Shown piece by piece: positions 40,955 through 51,842 of a stretch of DNA of 64,000 nt. Both the position numbers and the translations under genes were made by a program. The DNA is from Listeria aquatica FSL S10-1188 (GTDB lineage Bacteria > Bacillota > Bacilli > Lactobacillales > Listeriaceae), in assembly GCF_000525795.1 (NCBI RefSeq), contig NZ_AOCG01000003.1:1-64000 (forward strand), written 5' to 3'. Position 1 is the first letter of the stretch. Each line of letters opens with the position of its first letter. The notes under the pieces are model-generated. The model made no database searches. It was not told the DNA's origin and saw only the letters and a list, made by a program, of their open reading frames with translations.

Positions 40955-42015
40955 TTTATCCCTCCATCCGTGTTTCTTTCTATAATTTCTTCAACTTGTT
41001 TAAGTAAAAATGGAGTAAAGTATGTGCCCGTTTCACTGTGATTATCATAATCTCCTAAATCCAACTGATAAGTGACACTTTTTTCTGAAAAACGTGTCAA
41101 AAGTGGTTTCAAATGCTCCGGATAATGGAAGTCGCCCTCTCCGACATGGAAATACAGCTCTGGAAATTTTTCTGTCAGTTCCACTTGATTAAAAATCAGC
41201 TGATTCCAAAATGAAAAACCATACTTTTCATCTGGACCCATTAGCTGGTTAAAACGTTCTCGCATGGAAGGGGAAGTTGCTCTCCTATTTAAATAATCTG
41301 CAATATAAATTTGCGGAGCACCAATAATGGCCTTGCCAAAATAATATTTTAAACTGTAATAAAGAGCTGCTGTTCCGCCTTTGCTCGATCCAGTTGCAAT
41401 AATATTTTCTGGTGAGATTCCTTCTTTATTGGCAATTGTTGTAATAAGTGCGATCACACTTCTCTCATAATCATATGCTCCCCCAAAACCTACATAATAA
41501 CAAAATTGATTTTTATAGGAATCTAAAATGAATAACTTGTTAGTATCAACAGGATCAAGCGTGCGAATATGATTATAGACTGGTGCGCCGCCCTTAAATT
41601 CAGTAGAATAAAGTCCTGAAAAGGAGATGACTAGTTGCTTGGATCCCCCTTTGGCTTTTTGAAACAAATATTTTACAGGTACATCACTGTAAAATATTTG
41701 TTCTTGCTCTAACGTTGTTTCAAGCAACTGCTTATTAGACAAATTTAAATGAATTAAATTCGAAAGCTCATTCCACTGCATAACTTTTTCTTCACTTCGA
41801 ATAAAAAGTCGAATCTGATAAGTCCCACTATAAGTTGGTGTAATGAATAGCTCATTATGTTTTTGACATTTTTGATACCAGACTCGCTGAATGATACGAC
41901 CATTTTGATAAAGATAATAAGCAAATTCATAATTTTGACGAAACGATGGGTACAAATCAAACTCAAATACCAATGCTTTATTTTGAAATTTTAATTCTTT
42001 CATGTTTACTTTCAT
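40951..42015 (-). CDS. Glycan-cluster alpha/beta hydrolase with N-terminal beta domain (GSSKGG type)
   Basis: 354 aa, no signal peptide, so cytoplasmic. Residues ~1-95 form a beta-sandwich-like domain (YEFAYYLYQNG, SGTYQIRLFIRSEE). Residues ~120-350 form an alpha/beta hydrolase: oxyanion region LVISFSGLY, nucleophile ATGSSKGGTAALYY, Asp in HVGEGDFHYP and His in DYDNHSETG. Asp2 of accessory Sec systems, which O-acetylates glycoproteins, has a comparable core. Here no SecA2/SecY2 genes accompany it. Likely role is acyl transfer or hydrolysis on the exported glycan or its lipid precursor; this is inference. Confidence 0.65.
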   Translation of the reverse strand: MKVNMKELKFQNKALVFEFDLYPSFRQNYEFAYYLYQNGRIIQRVWYQKCQKHNELFITPTYSGTYQIRLFIRSEEKVMQWNELSNLIHLNLSNKQLLETTLEQEQIFYSDVPVKYLFQKAKGGSKQLVISFSGLYSTEFKGGAPVYNHIRTLDPVDTNKLFILDSYKNQFCYYVGFGGAYDYERSVIALITTIANKEGISPENIIATGSSKGGTAALYYSLKYYFGKAIIGAPQIYIADYLNRRATSPSMRERFNQLMGPDEKYGFSFWNQLIFNQVELTEKFPELYFHVGEGDFHYPEHLKPLLTRFSEKSVTYQLDLGDYDNHSETGTYFTPFLLKQVEEIIERNTDGGIK

Positions 42016-42031
42016 AATATTGCCTCTTTCT

Positions 42032-42836
42032 TCATATCTGCCTTAATAAATACACGTCAGTTCCTACTTGAATACTTGTTTTTTCTGTACGTCTTTCTTC
42101 CCCTTTTATTAAATCTTCTAAGACCGCAAAAATAAAAGGGGTATACTGATTGACAAGTCTTGTATGTCTTTCTTCACTACGATTTATAAATAGTTGACTC
42201 TTAACTCCTTGTTCCTGCAAAAAAAAAGCGATACTGCACTAAAGCATCGAATTGAATGTCATTTAATCCTGTATAAAAATTCAAATTACACTTCAAGTTA
42301 GCTTGATAAATCGAAGGGGAATAAAAAATTTGATTTACCTGATTTTCAAACCGCTCGTCTTCTGCAAAAAACAGACTTTTTTCTTTAGGACAAAGTGTGT
42401 TAATAAAGTCTGCTACATAAATTTGTGGGACAAGTGAAAAAACATCTGTAATGTATGGATTCAAAAGTCCGTAAAGTAACGCCCCTGTTCCCCCTTTACT
42501 GGAACCAAAAGCAATCACTTTTTTATAACCATGTTTTTGAATAAACTCCGTTAGCTCTTGGTTTAATTTTTCGTGAATCATTTTACCGTGATCAACAAAA
42601 TACCAACCATAAACACTTGAAAAGTGATCTTTTATAAAAAGATAATCCACTGTTTGAACTCGTTTGGAAAATTTCATCCAAGTATATCGCTCATGCATTT
42701 CTGCTATTTGCTCCTGATTAATTTCATTCAAAAACACTCCATGAATAGCATCATTTAAAGGTTTTGCAGCATTCTGGAAGACAAGGACAAGGATATCACT
42801 GCCATTTTGAAGGTGCATCCCATGTAGCACTGTCAT
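42032..42836 (-). CDS. Second glycan-cluster alpha/beta hydrolase, GSSKGG type (one frameshift)
   Basis: Removing one base from A9 42219-42227 joins VQYRFF to LQEQGVKSQLFINRSEERH and gives 267 aa. The nucleophile is in KVIAFGSSKGGTGALLYG, the Asp in FYTGLNDIQF and the His in RSEERHTRLVNQYTPF. The same order and spacing occur in the neighbour at 40951-42015, so the two are paralogues. This one lacks the N-terminal beta domain, which appears as a separate gene directly upstream. The ATG at 42836 has GAGGAGA 5-8 bases before it, confirming an independent start. Confidence 0.65.
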
Positions 42837-42849
42837 TGAGATTCTCTCC

Positions 42850-43179
42850 TCACAATTTAACAATTCGAGTTTTTCGAATTGGCTGGCTTATTTTAGTTAC
42901 TACTTCATTACTTTTCAAATGACGTACAAAAACCTTTACCCGATATTCACCACCGCTTTTAAGTAAAACTTGATGAGTATCAAATTTGGTATATTTCGAT
43001 TTATCCACAGCTTCTGGAATCCCCGTCTGATAAGTGTAAAAAGCAAATTCATAATCACTAGGAGTTACTTTACGTGATATATGACATTTTACTTGTAAAT
43101 AATCATCTGAAATAAAAACATCTAGTCCTTGAATCAATTCTTCTTGTTTCTTCATTTTTTTCCTCAATCTTTTCTTCAT
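42850..43179 (-). CDS. Stand-alone beta-domain protein, partner of the second hydrolase
   Basis: 109 aa. A very basic start (MKKRLRKKMKK) is followed by a domain matching the N-terminus of the hydrolase at 40951-42015: DYEFAFYTYQTG against NYEFAYYLYQNG, and GGEYRVKVFVRH against SGTYQIRLFIRS. The gene ends 13 bases before the second hydrolase. So the two-domain architecture is split across two genes here. Function unknown; a substrate- or partner-binding module is plausible. GAGGAG lies 7-8 bases before the ATG. Confidence 0.6.
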   Translation of the reverse strand: MKKRLRKKMKKQEELIQGLDVFISDDYLQVKCHISRKVTPSDYEFAFYTYQTGIPEAVDKSKYTKFDTHQVLLKSGGEYRVKVFVRHLKSNEVVTKISQPIRKTRIVKL

Positions 43180-43191
43180 TTTAATTGCTCC

Positions 43192-45349
43192 TCATTGTGC
43201 TTTTGTAATCATGTCTTTTATGAGCTGTTCTATCTGAATCACAATTTTGTCACGTGAAAATTTTTTCGCTTGAATATTTTTTTTCGGCTTATAGTGGCTT
43301 CTTTCTCCCACTGTGCATCATAAATGAGACCTTCTGCCTCTTCCAAGTCTGATACAATATAGCGTTTCGGATATACTGTATCAGCACCTTTCCAATTACG
43401 AATAATTGGTACGGCACCACTTGCCATTGCCTCTGAAACAGATACATGCGATCCTTCAAAATCACTTGGGGATAGTAAATACCCAATTTTTTGTAACCAT
43501 TTATCTACATCATTCCCGTGGGGGTCAAAGATGACGTTTTCTTTCCACGGAGCCCGATCAATTCGTTCGAATAGATCCGTGTAGTACTTTCTTTCCTTTT
43601 CTCTTGCCATTAGCCAAGGCAACTCTTCCGGTCGCTTACTTTTAATAAAAAGTTTATAGCGCGGATCTTTTTCCCACAGCTTTTCAAGCAAGTCGAGTGC
43701 TAGATCAAATCGCTTTCGCGCTGGTAAAATTCCGCAAATACCTAAATGAAACTGATGATCATCTGTTTTAGGTAAATCTAGTTTTGTGCTATCAATCAAA
43801 TTATCTAAATAAACCATCTTATGTCTTGGAATTTCAAAAAGACGATGAAATTCTTCTAACATGTAAGGTGTGATCACAATAATTTTATCGATTTTTTCTT
43901 GTACCATTTGCCTCGGATAATTTAAATCTTTTTCCTGAAAATGCATTCGAGTGATTAACACTTGATCTCCTCTTTTATGCTTGGAATACCATACAGCATT
44001 TCCAAGTCCCCATTCACAAAAAATAACATCCGCCCATTTTAGACATTCTTGGCTATGCTTTTCATCATGCTTTTCATGTGATGTAAATAGATCTTCTCGC
44101 ACCTCAAAATCAGGATGTTGTTCAAAATGTTCGATTAGCATCGTTGCAAATTTCAAATCATGCCCAGCAAATAGTAAATTTATTTTTTTTCTTTTTTAAA
44201 AGACCAAATAAAAATTTTTTCAATCGGTCATATGCGGCAGAAAAGGTAAAAGCTTTGCTCGCTTGATAAATTTTTTGAGCTGTCTCGAAATAAAGAGCAT
44301 CATCTGATAGAACCGCCAAAGTTTTCTCAACAAAGTCAGTTTCATCATCAACAAAAAGTGGATAATCTTTACCTAGTAAATCCTCGTGCATTTTCGTCCG
44401 TCTCACAAGTGCAGGTTTCCCTAATCTACCATATTCAAGTAACTTACTTGAAAGTTCAACACTCTCGTCATTATCAAGGCTCTCGCTTCTCCAGCTTATT
44501 CCAACATCAGCTTCTGCAATCAGCGCTTGGCATTCTTCCCTCGATACGGCCCCCATCCAATCAATAGCTGCTGTTTCTTGAAAGGCCTTTTTTATACGCA
44601 GTTGGTTTTTTGGTTCTCGCAAACGCTCTTGAAATTTATCCCCTACAATTTGTGTATGGATCTGAGAATTTTCCTCTGCAAGTTTTTTTTGTAGCTTCAA
44701 TAATCTCTTCTGTATACCAGTCTTCATGGAATTTTCCACTGTAAATCAAGCGCGAATGCCGATTTTGAAATCGCGGTAACTCATTCTCAAAATCAGGAAT
44801 CATTGGATAGAGGAGTTGAATTTTTTCGCCATCAACCTCAACGAGTCTTTTAAATGCTTCTTTTGTTTCTTTTGTCTGTAGAAAAAGATAATCAAAATGA
44901 TTATATACTCGTTTTAAGTCTGCTCTCTCCTCTCGTGTTGAGCGATTATCGTGTTTAAAATCTGTTAGATATGGAACTGTGATCGCTTGAAATACGTCAT
45001 AATTCATGATTTCCCGTACAAGATTAAATCCACGAACAATCACAAGATCATAGGGGCTTTCTGCTTGCAGGCGGGCCATAATCTGAACAGCTTCTTCTAC
45101 TGTTAAACGTGTATTTTTGGTGGAAAGCATTTTTGAAAATTCCTGAAAAGGTTGAATAACACGTAAATTGTCATAGCCCTCTAGCGCACTAGTTAAATGG
45201 TTATTTTGCTCCTTAGCTTTCAGTAGTAAATCTACTTGAATTCGCGAGTTTGAACTTAATACTGGAGCAATTGAAGTCAGCCATACTGCCGATCCATCCA
45301 TAAAGTTCAAGTCGATGTCTCCATAAAGTAAGATTCGTAGTTTACTCAT
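43192..45349 (-). CDS. Tandem two-domain glycosyltransferase (four single-base frameshifts)
   Basis: Reconstructed to 717 aa by removing one base at T8 44683-44690, T8 44183-44190, T8 43277-43284 and T6 43261-43266. The first GT domain (MSKLRILLYGDIDLNFMDGSAVW to KLLEYGRLGKPALVRRTKMH) runs to residue ~390. After a lysine-rich linker a second GT-B domain begins (INLLFAGHDLKFATMLIEHF). It contains LGICGILPARKRFDLAL and SPSDFEGSHVSVSEAMASG, the GT4-like nucleotide-sugar region. No start codon lies at the domain junction, so it appears to be one polypeptide making two linkages. Start by AGGAAG before the ATG at 45349. Confidence 0.72.
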
Positions 45350-45365
45350 TTTATTCACTTCCTTT

Positions 45366-47571
45366 CTAAATTTCGACTTGATCACTTAGACTCTTCGTAG
45401 CTCTTCCTCCATTTTCAATGAAGTTAAACTTATCACTACTGAAAAATTTAGCGCCTTGACTCATATAAGGAGCCAAATTATGGTCTTGACGAAACTCTTC
45501 AAGCACAACATTTAAACCTTTCTTAAAGGAAAAATCTGTACGAATAATTGATCTTGAAGGTAATAATTCGCTTGTATAAATATACTCACTAAGTTGATTT
45601 ACTGAAGCAAGTTCCTCATGTTCAAATAAGAAATAACTAGATTTTCCAATAAAATCTGCATCCGTATATATGGACGCAAGCATCAAGTCTTTCAAATAAT
45701 TTCTTCCGTAAAAATGCTTATCATTCCACATCGTCATAAAATCTGTCGAAAATAATGTGAAGAAATCCGAATAGTGATCTAGATAATCAACTAAATAAAT
45801 TGCAACTTTTTCACTTTGATAATCATTATAAATATGGTTAATATCTGAAAAGTTTTCGATATCCTGAATAAAAATCGCTAATTGTTTTTCTGGATAACTT
45901 TGTTTTTCGAATTCATTTATTGCCTGTCTGATATCGTTTTCTGATGCTGCAAAATAGATAACCGTTACTGAATTCTGCTTTACTTTTATTTCAGTTTGAA
46001 CACCTAATTTGCCCAAGATAAATTGTAATCGATGCTTATACGTATGTTTTTCATAAATTTCGCGAATTCCCTCTAATGATTTACGGCGATATAAAGTTTC
46101 ATTTTTTTTTCATGCCTTGTAATTGTTTGCGTAATTCCTCAGGCTTTTGCGAAATCATGACTAAATTTCCAAACAACCGATCAATTCCTTCTGAATAGCT
46201 ACTAATGATCGGCGTTCCGCATGCCATCCCTTCAAATACTCGTCGTGAGAACATTGTCGGAGAATGGATAACGCTATTGACATTGAGCATAAAACGATAG
46301 CCTTTATAAGCCTTATCGATTTCATTGTAGGGGAGACTCCCTACAACATTCTCCGAAAACTGTTTAGGAAAACGAAACTCTGGTTCTGTTCTCTCAAAAT
46401 TGCGGTCATAGATGACAAGTCCAAATTCTTTACTAATTTCTAACATTTCATCCATAATCTGCCGTCTTTCTTGATGACGATTCGCATAATAGGAACCCGC
46501 AAAACAAATAGCATCTTTTCTAGGCTCACTCAATTGGATAGGATTATGCAAAGTAGGATTAGCAGCGAATGGCAGTGCATATACATGCTCATGCTTTGCC
46601 TGTTTTTTATAATCCTCTATTTTGTTAGCATCCGAAGTGAAAATGTAATCAAATCTTTTCGCTGAATCAATGAATTTTTCAAAGTGAATCGGGTCTTCTT
46701 TATTCCAAAAAAGCGTTGGAATCCCCTGTTCCTTACACCATTTTAGTAGTGCAAATAGTTCATCGCGGTGAACATTGGCGTATTTCCCAATTTTATATTG
46801 CCAAGAATCAAAATTTCCATGCCAAGCAGACTCAACGAACAAAATATGCGGTTTATTTTCAGTCAAGACAGTTTGCCAATTTTCTGGCGTAAAAGTAATC
46901 AAGTCCACTTCTGATGAATAATTCGTCATTGTAAATTCATCGAAAATACAAGCTACTTTTAAATCTCGAAACTCTTTAATGGCTTCGATCGGGTTCTTAA
47001 GAGTTGTTAGACTTGCCGATCCTTTAACACTAGGTTGAAAGATTCGCTCTAAAATAATATTTTTAATCCGAACTATACCTTTTCCTGATACTTTCAAAGC
47101 AAGTCGGAGAAATTCCGTATTTTTACCCAACGTTATAAATTGCTCCTCTTCCACAGAAATCAATGTCGTTTGTTCCTTTTCGTATCCATCATATTCAGCA
47201 ATCGCTAATTTAGCTTGAATGCCTTCTGACTGCTCAACTTCAAAATGAATTCGTAGTTTTTCTTCTGGTAAGACGCGGATCATATACTCGGGAAGTCTTG
47301 TAAATGCGACATTTTTTTCCATAAAGGAAGCATAATTGGATCTTTCCATGCTGTTAGCGAAGAAAAGGTCGTTTTCTACAGAATAAATATGCAGTCCTTC
47401 TTCTTCAATATGCCACCAATTTTTACTATCTAAGAGAATTTCTTCTGAAACTAACTTAGGTTGGATCTCAGAAATAATTTTTGTCTGAAAATAATTTATG
47501 GATTTATAAATTTGATTTACTTGCTCTTTAAAAGAATTTTCCTTCTTAGTTTCCAATACGTTCCAGTCCAT
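45366..47571 (-). CDS. Large CgeB/DUF3880-like glycosyltransferase (one frameshift)
   Basis: Removing one base from T9 46102-46110 joins the pieces as QGMKKNETLYRRKSLEGIREIYEK, giving 734 aa. The N-terminal ~190 residues form a sugar- or lipid-binding-like beta region. Residues ~200-490 are a CgeB-type GT (VACIFDEFTMTNY, FWNKEDPIHFEKF, FAGSYYANRHQERR, SRRVFEGMACGTPIISSYSEG). The C-terminal ~220 residues resemble the GT2-like tail found in multidomain wall-glycan transferases. The start overlaps the coiled-coil gene by 55 bases and has no clear ribosome site, so it may depend on coupling. Confidence 0.7.
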
Positions 47572-48052
47572 TTCATTATTTTTGTATTTAGCACCTTTTG
47601 ATAGCGCTCATTTAATGTTTTATATGCCTGTTCCTTTTGCTTAAATTGTCTGTCCAATTTAAAATTTGTGCTTTCCAGCTCTTCGCTTTTTTTTCACTAG
47701 TTCTTGTAAAACGTGACGTAATTCTTCTAATAAACTAAAGGTCTTTTGTTTATACTCACTTAATTCCGCCTTCGATTCTTTCAATTCTTTTATTAATTTT
47801 TCTTCCATCCTAGTTGCTTTCTCTGCTGTTCTTTTCGTTATTTCTAGTTCTTCCATTTTTTTTAGTAAAGACTTGTTTTTCTACAATACTTTCTTCAAAT
47901 TGTTCTTGTAATTCCTTCATTTTTTGCTTTAATTGCTCATTTTCAGCTTTCAATGATATTTCTTTATGAATGGATTGTTCTAACTGAAGCTCCTTCTCTT
48001 TAAGTTGCCTCTCAAAAAACTGTTTTCCTGTAGTTACTGTCTCTAACTTCAT
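47517..48052 (-). CDS. Coiled-coil protein of a glycosyltransferase cluster (two frameshifts)
   Basis: Removing one base at T8 47856-47863 and one at T8 47687-47694 gives 177 aa. Almost the whole length is heptad coiled coil (LKEKELQLEQSIHKEISLKAE onward). It ends in MKWTGTYWKLRRKIL, a short amphipathic basic end common at the C-termini of surface-glycan glycosyltransferases, where it can bind membrane or set chain length. No catalytic domain. AAGGAG lies 7-8 bases before the ATG. A molecular-ruler role as in chain-length regulators is a guess. Confidence 0.6.
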
Positions 48053-48057
48053 TTTTC

Positions 48058-49299
48058 TCACTCCTTCACTAATCCTTGGTAAATTTGCAGAAACCGCTCT
48101 TGCTCTTTCTCCCAAGAATAATGATTTCGGACTCTTAAGGCATTTTTGCTCATTTCATCGCGAAGTTCAGGGTGATCCAGCATTTCGTTAATTCCTTCCG
48201 CGATGGAAGTGACATTATCCGATTGGACAACGATTCCAATTTTTTCTTTCATAACAACTTTTCTAATCTCTGGAAAAGAACAAGCCACGATAGGCACCCC
48301 TGCCATCATGTATTCAAATAGCTTATTTGAAGCGGCAGAAAAATGATTAAAACAAGTGTTATTTAGCAATTGAATCCCAAGATACGCACTTTTCGTATAT
48401 CGTGGAAGCTCTGTTACAGGTACCTTGGGCAAAAATTTAATTCGCTTTTGCAATTCAAGTTTCTTCACTTGTTCCTTTAACTCATTTTCAAGCCTACCAT
48501 CTCCAAGAAAAACAACGACACCGCGTTTAATTAATGGAACAGCATCAATTAACTTTTCTAATCCCCGTCCGCTCTGCAGACCACCTTGATAAAGTAAAAT
48601 CGGCTCACTTTTATCAATATTTAATTTTTCATGTAGATCATAAGGAACTGTGGATTCATCGGATAAAAAAGGATAGTTATATATAACAGATGGATAAAAT
48701 CCGTAAACCCGTCGAATAAATTTAGCCCTTGTATGATTTTCATGAATACACTCATCCACGAATCGTAACAACCATTTTTCAGCTATTCCATAATAAGCCG
48801 CGTTATAACCTGTTCGACTCAAATTCACTTCGTGTGAGTCAAAAATAAGTGGCTTTCTTTTCAGCCATTTTGCACAAATAACTGCTTGAAAAAGCGTATT
48901 TAAGTCATTCGCATGATAAATATCCGTCTGAGTGACGGCTCCCCAATAAGTCATTTCTAAAATCTGAATAAGCTTCTTCAACAAACTCCCACATTTTGTT
49001 TGATAGATAAGAAACCAAGCCATGACAAGAATTATTCCTATGAGAGGCCAGAAAAAGGCTACAATTCCCCATCCAAAAAGAATGAGTAACTTCGTCCAAA
49101 AATTTCTTGGTGCTGGCCAGTCAAAACGGATTCGACGTACATAAAAATAATCAAGTGGCTTCTCTAACTTGTTTTGATTGCCTCTTAAAGCAATCAAAAC
49201 TACCTGATATCCTGCATTATGGAGGGCTGTACATTCTCGTAAAACACGTGCATCATTTGTAAACTCGTTCCAAACAAACATCGTGACTTTTTTCTTCAT
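48058..49299 (-). CDS. Family-4 glycosyltransferase
   Basis: 413 aa. GT-B fold: N-terminal MKKKVTMFVWNEFTNDARVLRE, a hydrophobic membrane-associating stretch (LLILFGWGIVAFFWPLIGIILVMAWFL, residues ~72-98) and a C-terminal GT4 domain with PILLYQGGLQSGRGLEKLI and NKLFEYMMAGVPIVAC. The ATG at 49299 has TGGAG 6 bases upstream. The preceding gene overlaps it by about 47 bases. It sits 5 bases before the coiled-coil gene. Confidence 0.82.
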   Translation of the reverse strand: MKKKVTMFVWNEFTNDARVLRECTALHNAGYQVVLIALRGNQNKLEKPLDYFYVRRIRFDWPAPRNFWTKLLILFGWGIVAFFWPLIGIILVMAWFLIYQTKCGSLLKKLIQILEMTYWGAVTQTDIYHANDLNTLFQAVICAKWLKRKPLIFDSHEVNLSRTGYNAAYYGIAEKWLLRFVDECIHENHTRAKFIRRVYGFYPSVIYNYPFLSDESTVPYDLHEKLNIDKSEPILLYQGGLQSGRGLEKLIDAVPLIKRGVVVFLGDGRLENELKEQVKKLELQKRIKFLPKVPVTELPRYTKSAYLGIQLLNNTCFNHFSAASNKLFEYMMAGVPIVACSFPEIRKVVMKEKIGIVVQSDNVTSIAEGINEMLDHPELRDEMSKNALRVRNHYSWEKEQERFLQIYQGLVKE

Positions 49300-50497
49300 C
49301 ATCGTCTCCAACTACAAATTTATTCAATAATGACTGATTCAATTCCCAACTGAAATGTTTTTCAGCATACGCCCTGCCATTTTCTCCATGGTAAAAACGT
49401 ATTTCTGGATGACTTGCCCAGTCAAGCAACACCTTTTTAATCGCCATAATTTGTTTTTCTTCAAACACAATACCAGCACGAGCCTGTTCAATGATTTTTT
49501 TAGAATATCCAGAAGCAACGCCAATAATAGGAAGCGCTGAGCCCATGTAGTCAATAATTTTCCCTGGGATCACCGTATGCAAAATGGGAATGTTTTCTAA
49601 ACCCACATATGCGATATCAGCACTTTTCAAATGTTCAATGATTTTTTGCCTCGGCTCAGGAGAACGTATTTCAATATTCCAAAGTCTTTCATCATTAATT
49701 CGTTTTCGGATTCGAGCATAATCTGCACCGTATCCAATCATTTGAAATCGAATATGGGGATGATCCTGCAAACTCTTAGCGAGTAAAATAAAACTATCCA
49801 GATCCTGTGCAGCCCCCATGTTTCCTACATAAACGACTTTGAAAAACTCCTTAGTGTTAAATTTTCTTTTGGAATAAAATTCTTTTGGCATCAGTGCATT
49901 AGGCAAAAAAAGGATTTCTTTACTCTCGCCCACCTTTTCTCGTATAAAGGGGATAAATCCTTCGCTATTGACAATGATTCTATCTGCCTTTTGATAAATA
50001 ACTCTTTCTATCCAGTAACTTGATCGTCGAGCAATTGTAGCAATAAAGTGATTAAATATTTGCATTGACTCTGGCCATAAATCACGAACATCTAGGACCA
50101 ATTCCGCTTTGAATTTTCTTTTGGCAAAAAGCGCAACTAACGGGATCGAAAGAGGTGGTGTTGTAGCAAGAACAATGTCAAAATTTTGCTTTTCCCGTCG
50201 AATAGCAAGTAACAATTTAATAAATACTTCTAAATAAAGTAAAAAACGAAAAAATAAATTCTTTTCCGTTGCATATCTACGTGTTTTTACCCGCTTAATT
50301 ATAAATCCAGTCGATGAAGAAGAAGTTCTAAATTTATCTTTGGAATAAATGGCCCTTTGCGGATATTGCGGTTCTGTCGTAAACACAGTTACAGCTTCAG
50401 CTTCATTTAAGATTTCACAAATCCGTTCCATCCGATTGGCCGCACTTCCAATTTCCGGAGCAAAATTCTGCGTTATCACCAAAACTTTCTTTTTCAT
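49253..50497 (-). CDS. Family-4 glycosyltransferase (WbuB-like)
   Basis: About 414 aa. Opens MKKKVLVITQNFAPEIGSAANRM, continues with ATTPPLSIPLVALFAKRKF and LVLDVRDLWPESM, the pattern of WbuB/WcaI-type fucosyl- or aminosugar transferases, and has IPGKIIDYMGSALPIIGV in the donor site. The last 17 codons overlap the next GT gene out of frame. If the A6 run near 49289 has one base too many, this GT would instead be fused to the next one. As given, both remain separate. Confidence 0.8.
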   Translation of the reverse strand: MKKKVLVITQNFAPEIGSAANRMERICEILNEAEAVTVFTTEPQYPQRAIYSKDKFRTSSSSTGFIIKRVKTRRYATEKNLFFRFLLYLEVFIKLLLAIRREKQNFDIVLATTPPLSIPLVALFAKRKFKAELVLDVRDLWPESMQIFNHFIATIARRSSYWIERVIYQKADRIIVNSEGFIPFIREKVGESKEILFLPNALMPKEFYSKRKFNTKEFFKVVYVGNMGAAQDLDSFILLAKSLQDHPHIRFQMIGYGADYARIRKRINDERLWNIEIRSPEPRQKIIEHLKSADIAYVGLENIPILHTVIPGKIIDYMGSALPIIGVASGYSKKIIEQARAGIVFEEKQIMAIKKVLLDWASHPEIRFYHGENGRAYAEKHFSWELNQSLLNKFVVGDDDEEKSHDVCLERVYK

Positions 50498-50537
50498 CTC
50501 GTTTCTCTGCTCCTTCACAATTTTGCCTCAAGAAATG

Positions 50538-51820
50538 CTACAAAGCATGGGCCCCTTTTTTATTTAATTCCGATATGTTTCCCAAGTTGCAATAATTAGG
50601 ATTCTCGGCAAGTTGTGTTGCAATATTTTTTGTATCAAGAATAATTGCTTCAGAAGCTACCGTATCGAAGTCTTCTACTGTTAAATTTTTTAAATTCATT
50701 GTGATCTGCTAAAATTAATACAAAATTAGCTTGGTCAATCGTTTGTTGGAAATCTTTACTTGCAAAATCAACCTGGACATGAGGATCGAAGGCAACAACT
50801 TGATAATTTGCATGAAAAGCAAGTTGGTCGAAAATCTCCACTGCAGGACTTTCTCGTATATCATCAATATTTCCTTTGTATGTTAGCCCTAGAACAGCAA
50901 TTTTAGGATTAGTGATGTCTTGGACAGTTTCTTCCACTTTTTGAACGATAAAACTTGGCATTTGCGAGTTAATTGCACGAGCTGCTTGTATCAAAGGGGT
51001 TTTTTTCTGGTGCTTTTTCAATAATGAAATAGGGATCCACTGCTAAACAATGCCCCCCAACACCTGGACCTGGTGAGTGTAGATTTACACGTGGATGCTT
51101 ATTGGCTAATTCAATAACTTCCAGTGCATCAATATCAAGTTCATCACAAACCTTAACGAGTTCATTAGCTAGCGCAATATTAACATCGCGATACGTATTT
51201 TCCATCAACTTCGACATTTCTGCAGCGGAGGCTGTCGTTTCTAAGAGTTCACCTTGCACAAATGTTTTGTATACTTTTTTCCCTGCCTCTGTACAAGCTT
51301 CTGTAACTCCACCAATAATACGATTGTTATGAATTAACTCATGCATCACTTGTCCTGGCAAAACTCGCTCTGGGCAATGTACGAGAAAAACATCTTTCCC
51401 AACTGTAAATCCACTTGCTTCTACCATTGGACAAATATGATCCATCATGGAACGCGGGGCAATGGTTGACTCAATAATGATCGTGTTTCCTTTTTCAAGA
51501 ACCGGAAGTACCGATGTCACTGCACTCTTCACATAATCTAAATTACAAGACTTATAAGCATCCTCATGATTAGGAGTTGGAACAGAGATAATAAATGCAT
51601 CAGCGGGTTCTATTTCTTTTCCAGCATGAAACTTCCCACTCCTAAGTGCCTTATCTAATTCTTCTTGTAGCCCTGGTTCTTCAATATGAATGTGTCCACT
51701 GGTCAATTTATTTATAACCGAATCATTGACATCCACGCCACATACCTGCTGTCCATGATTCGCAAACATAAGTGCAGTGGGTAAGCCAATATAGCCTAAC
51801 CCGACAACTGTAATTTTCAA
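50538..51820 (-). CDS. UDP-N-acetylmannosamine dehydrogenase-type enzyme (WecC/UDP-sugar DH; two frameshifts)
   Basis: Reconstructed to 426 aa by removing one base at T7 51000-51006 and one at T6 50686-50691. The N-terminal Rossmann motif is VVGLGYIGLPTALMFA. The catalytic Cys is in PGVGGHCLAVDPYFI. The C-terminal domain has VLGLTYKGNIDDIRESPAVEI. GGVTEACTEAGKKVYKTF fits the UDP-ManNAc branch better than UDP-glucose dehydrogenase. It would make an acidic sugar (UDP-ManNAcA) for the exported glycan. No partner 2-epimerase lies in the window; it may be elsewhere. Confidence 0.82.
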
Positions 51821-51842
51821 TGTATATCCTTCTTTCCCGTAT

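Noticed and set aside
40951-42863. A complete accessory Sec (SecA2/SecY2/Asp1-3) system
   Set aside because: Only an Asp2-like hydrolase core is seen. No SecA2, SecY2, Asp1 or serine-rich repeat substrate is present, whereas a TagGH-type exporter is.
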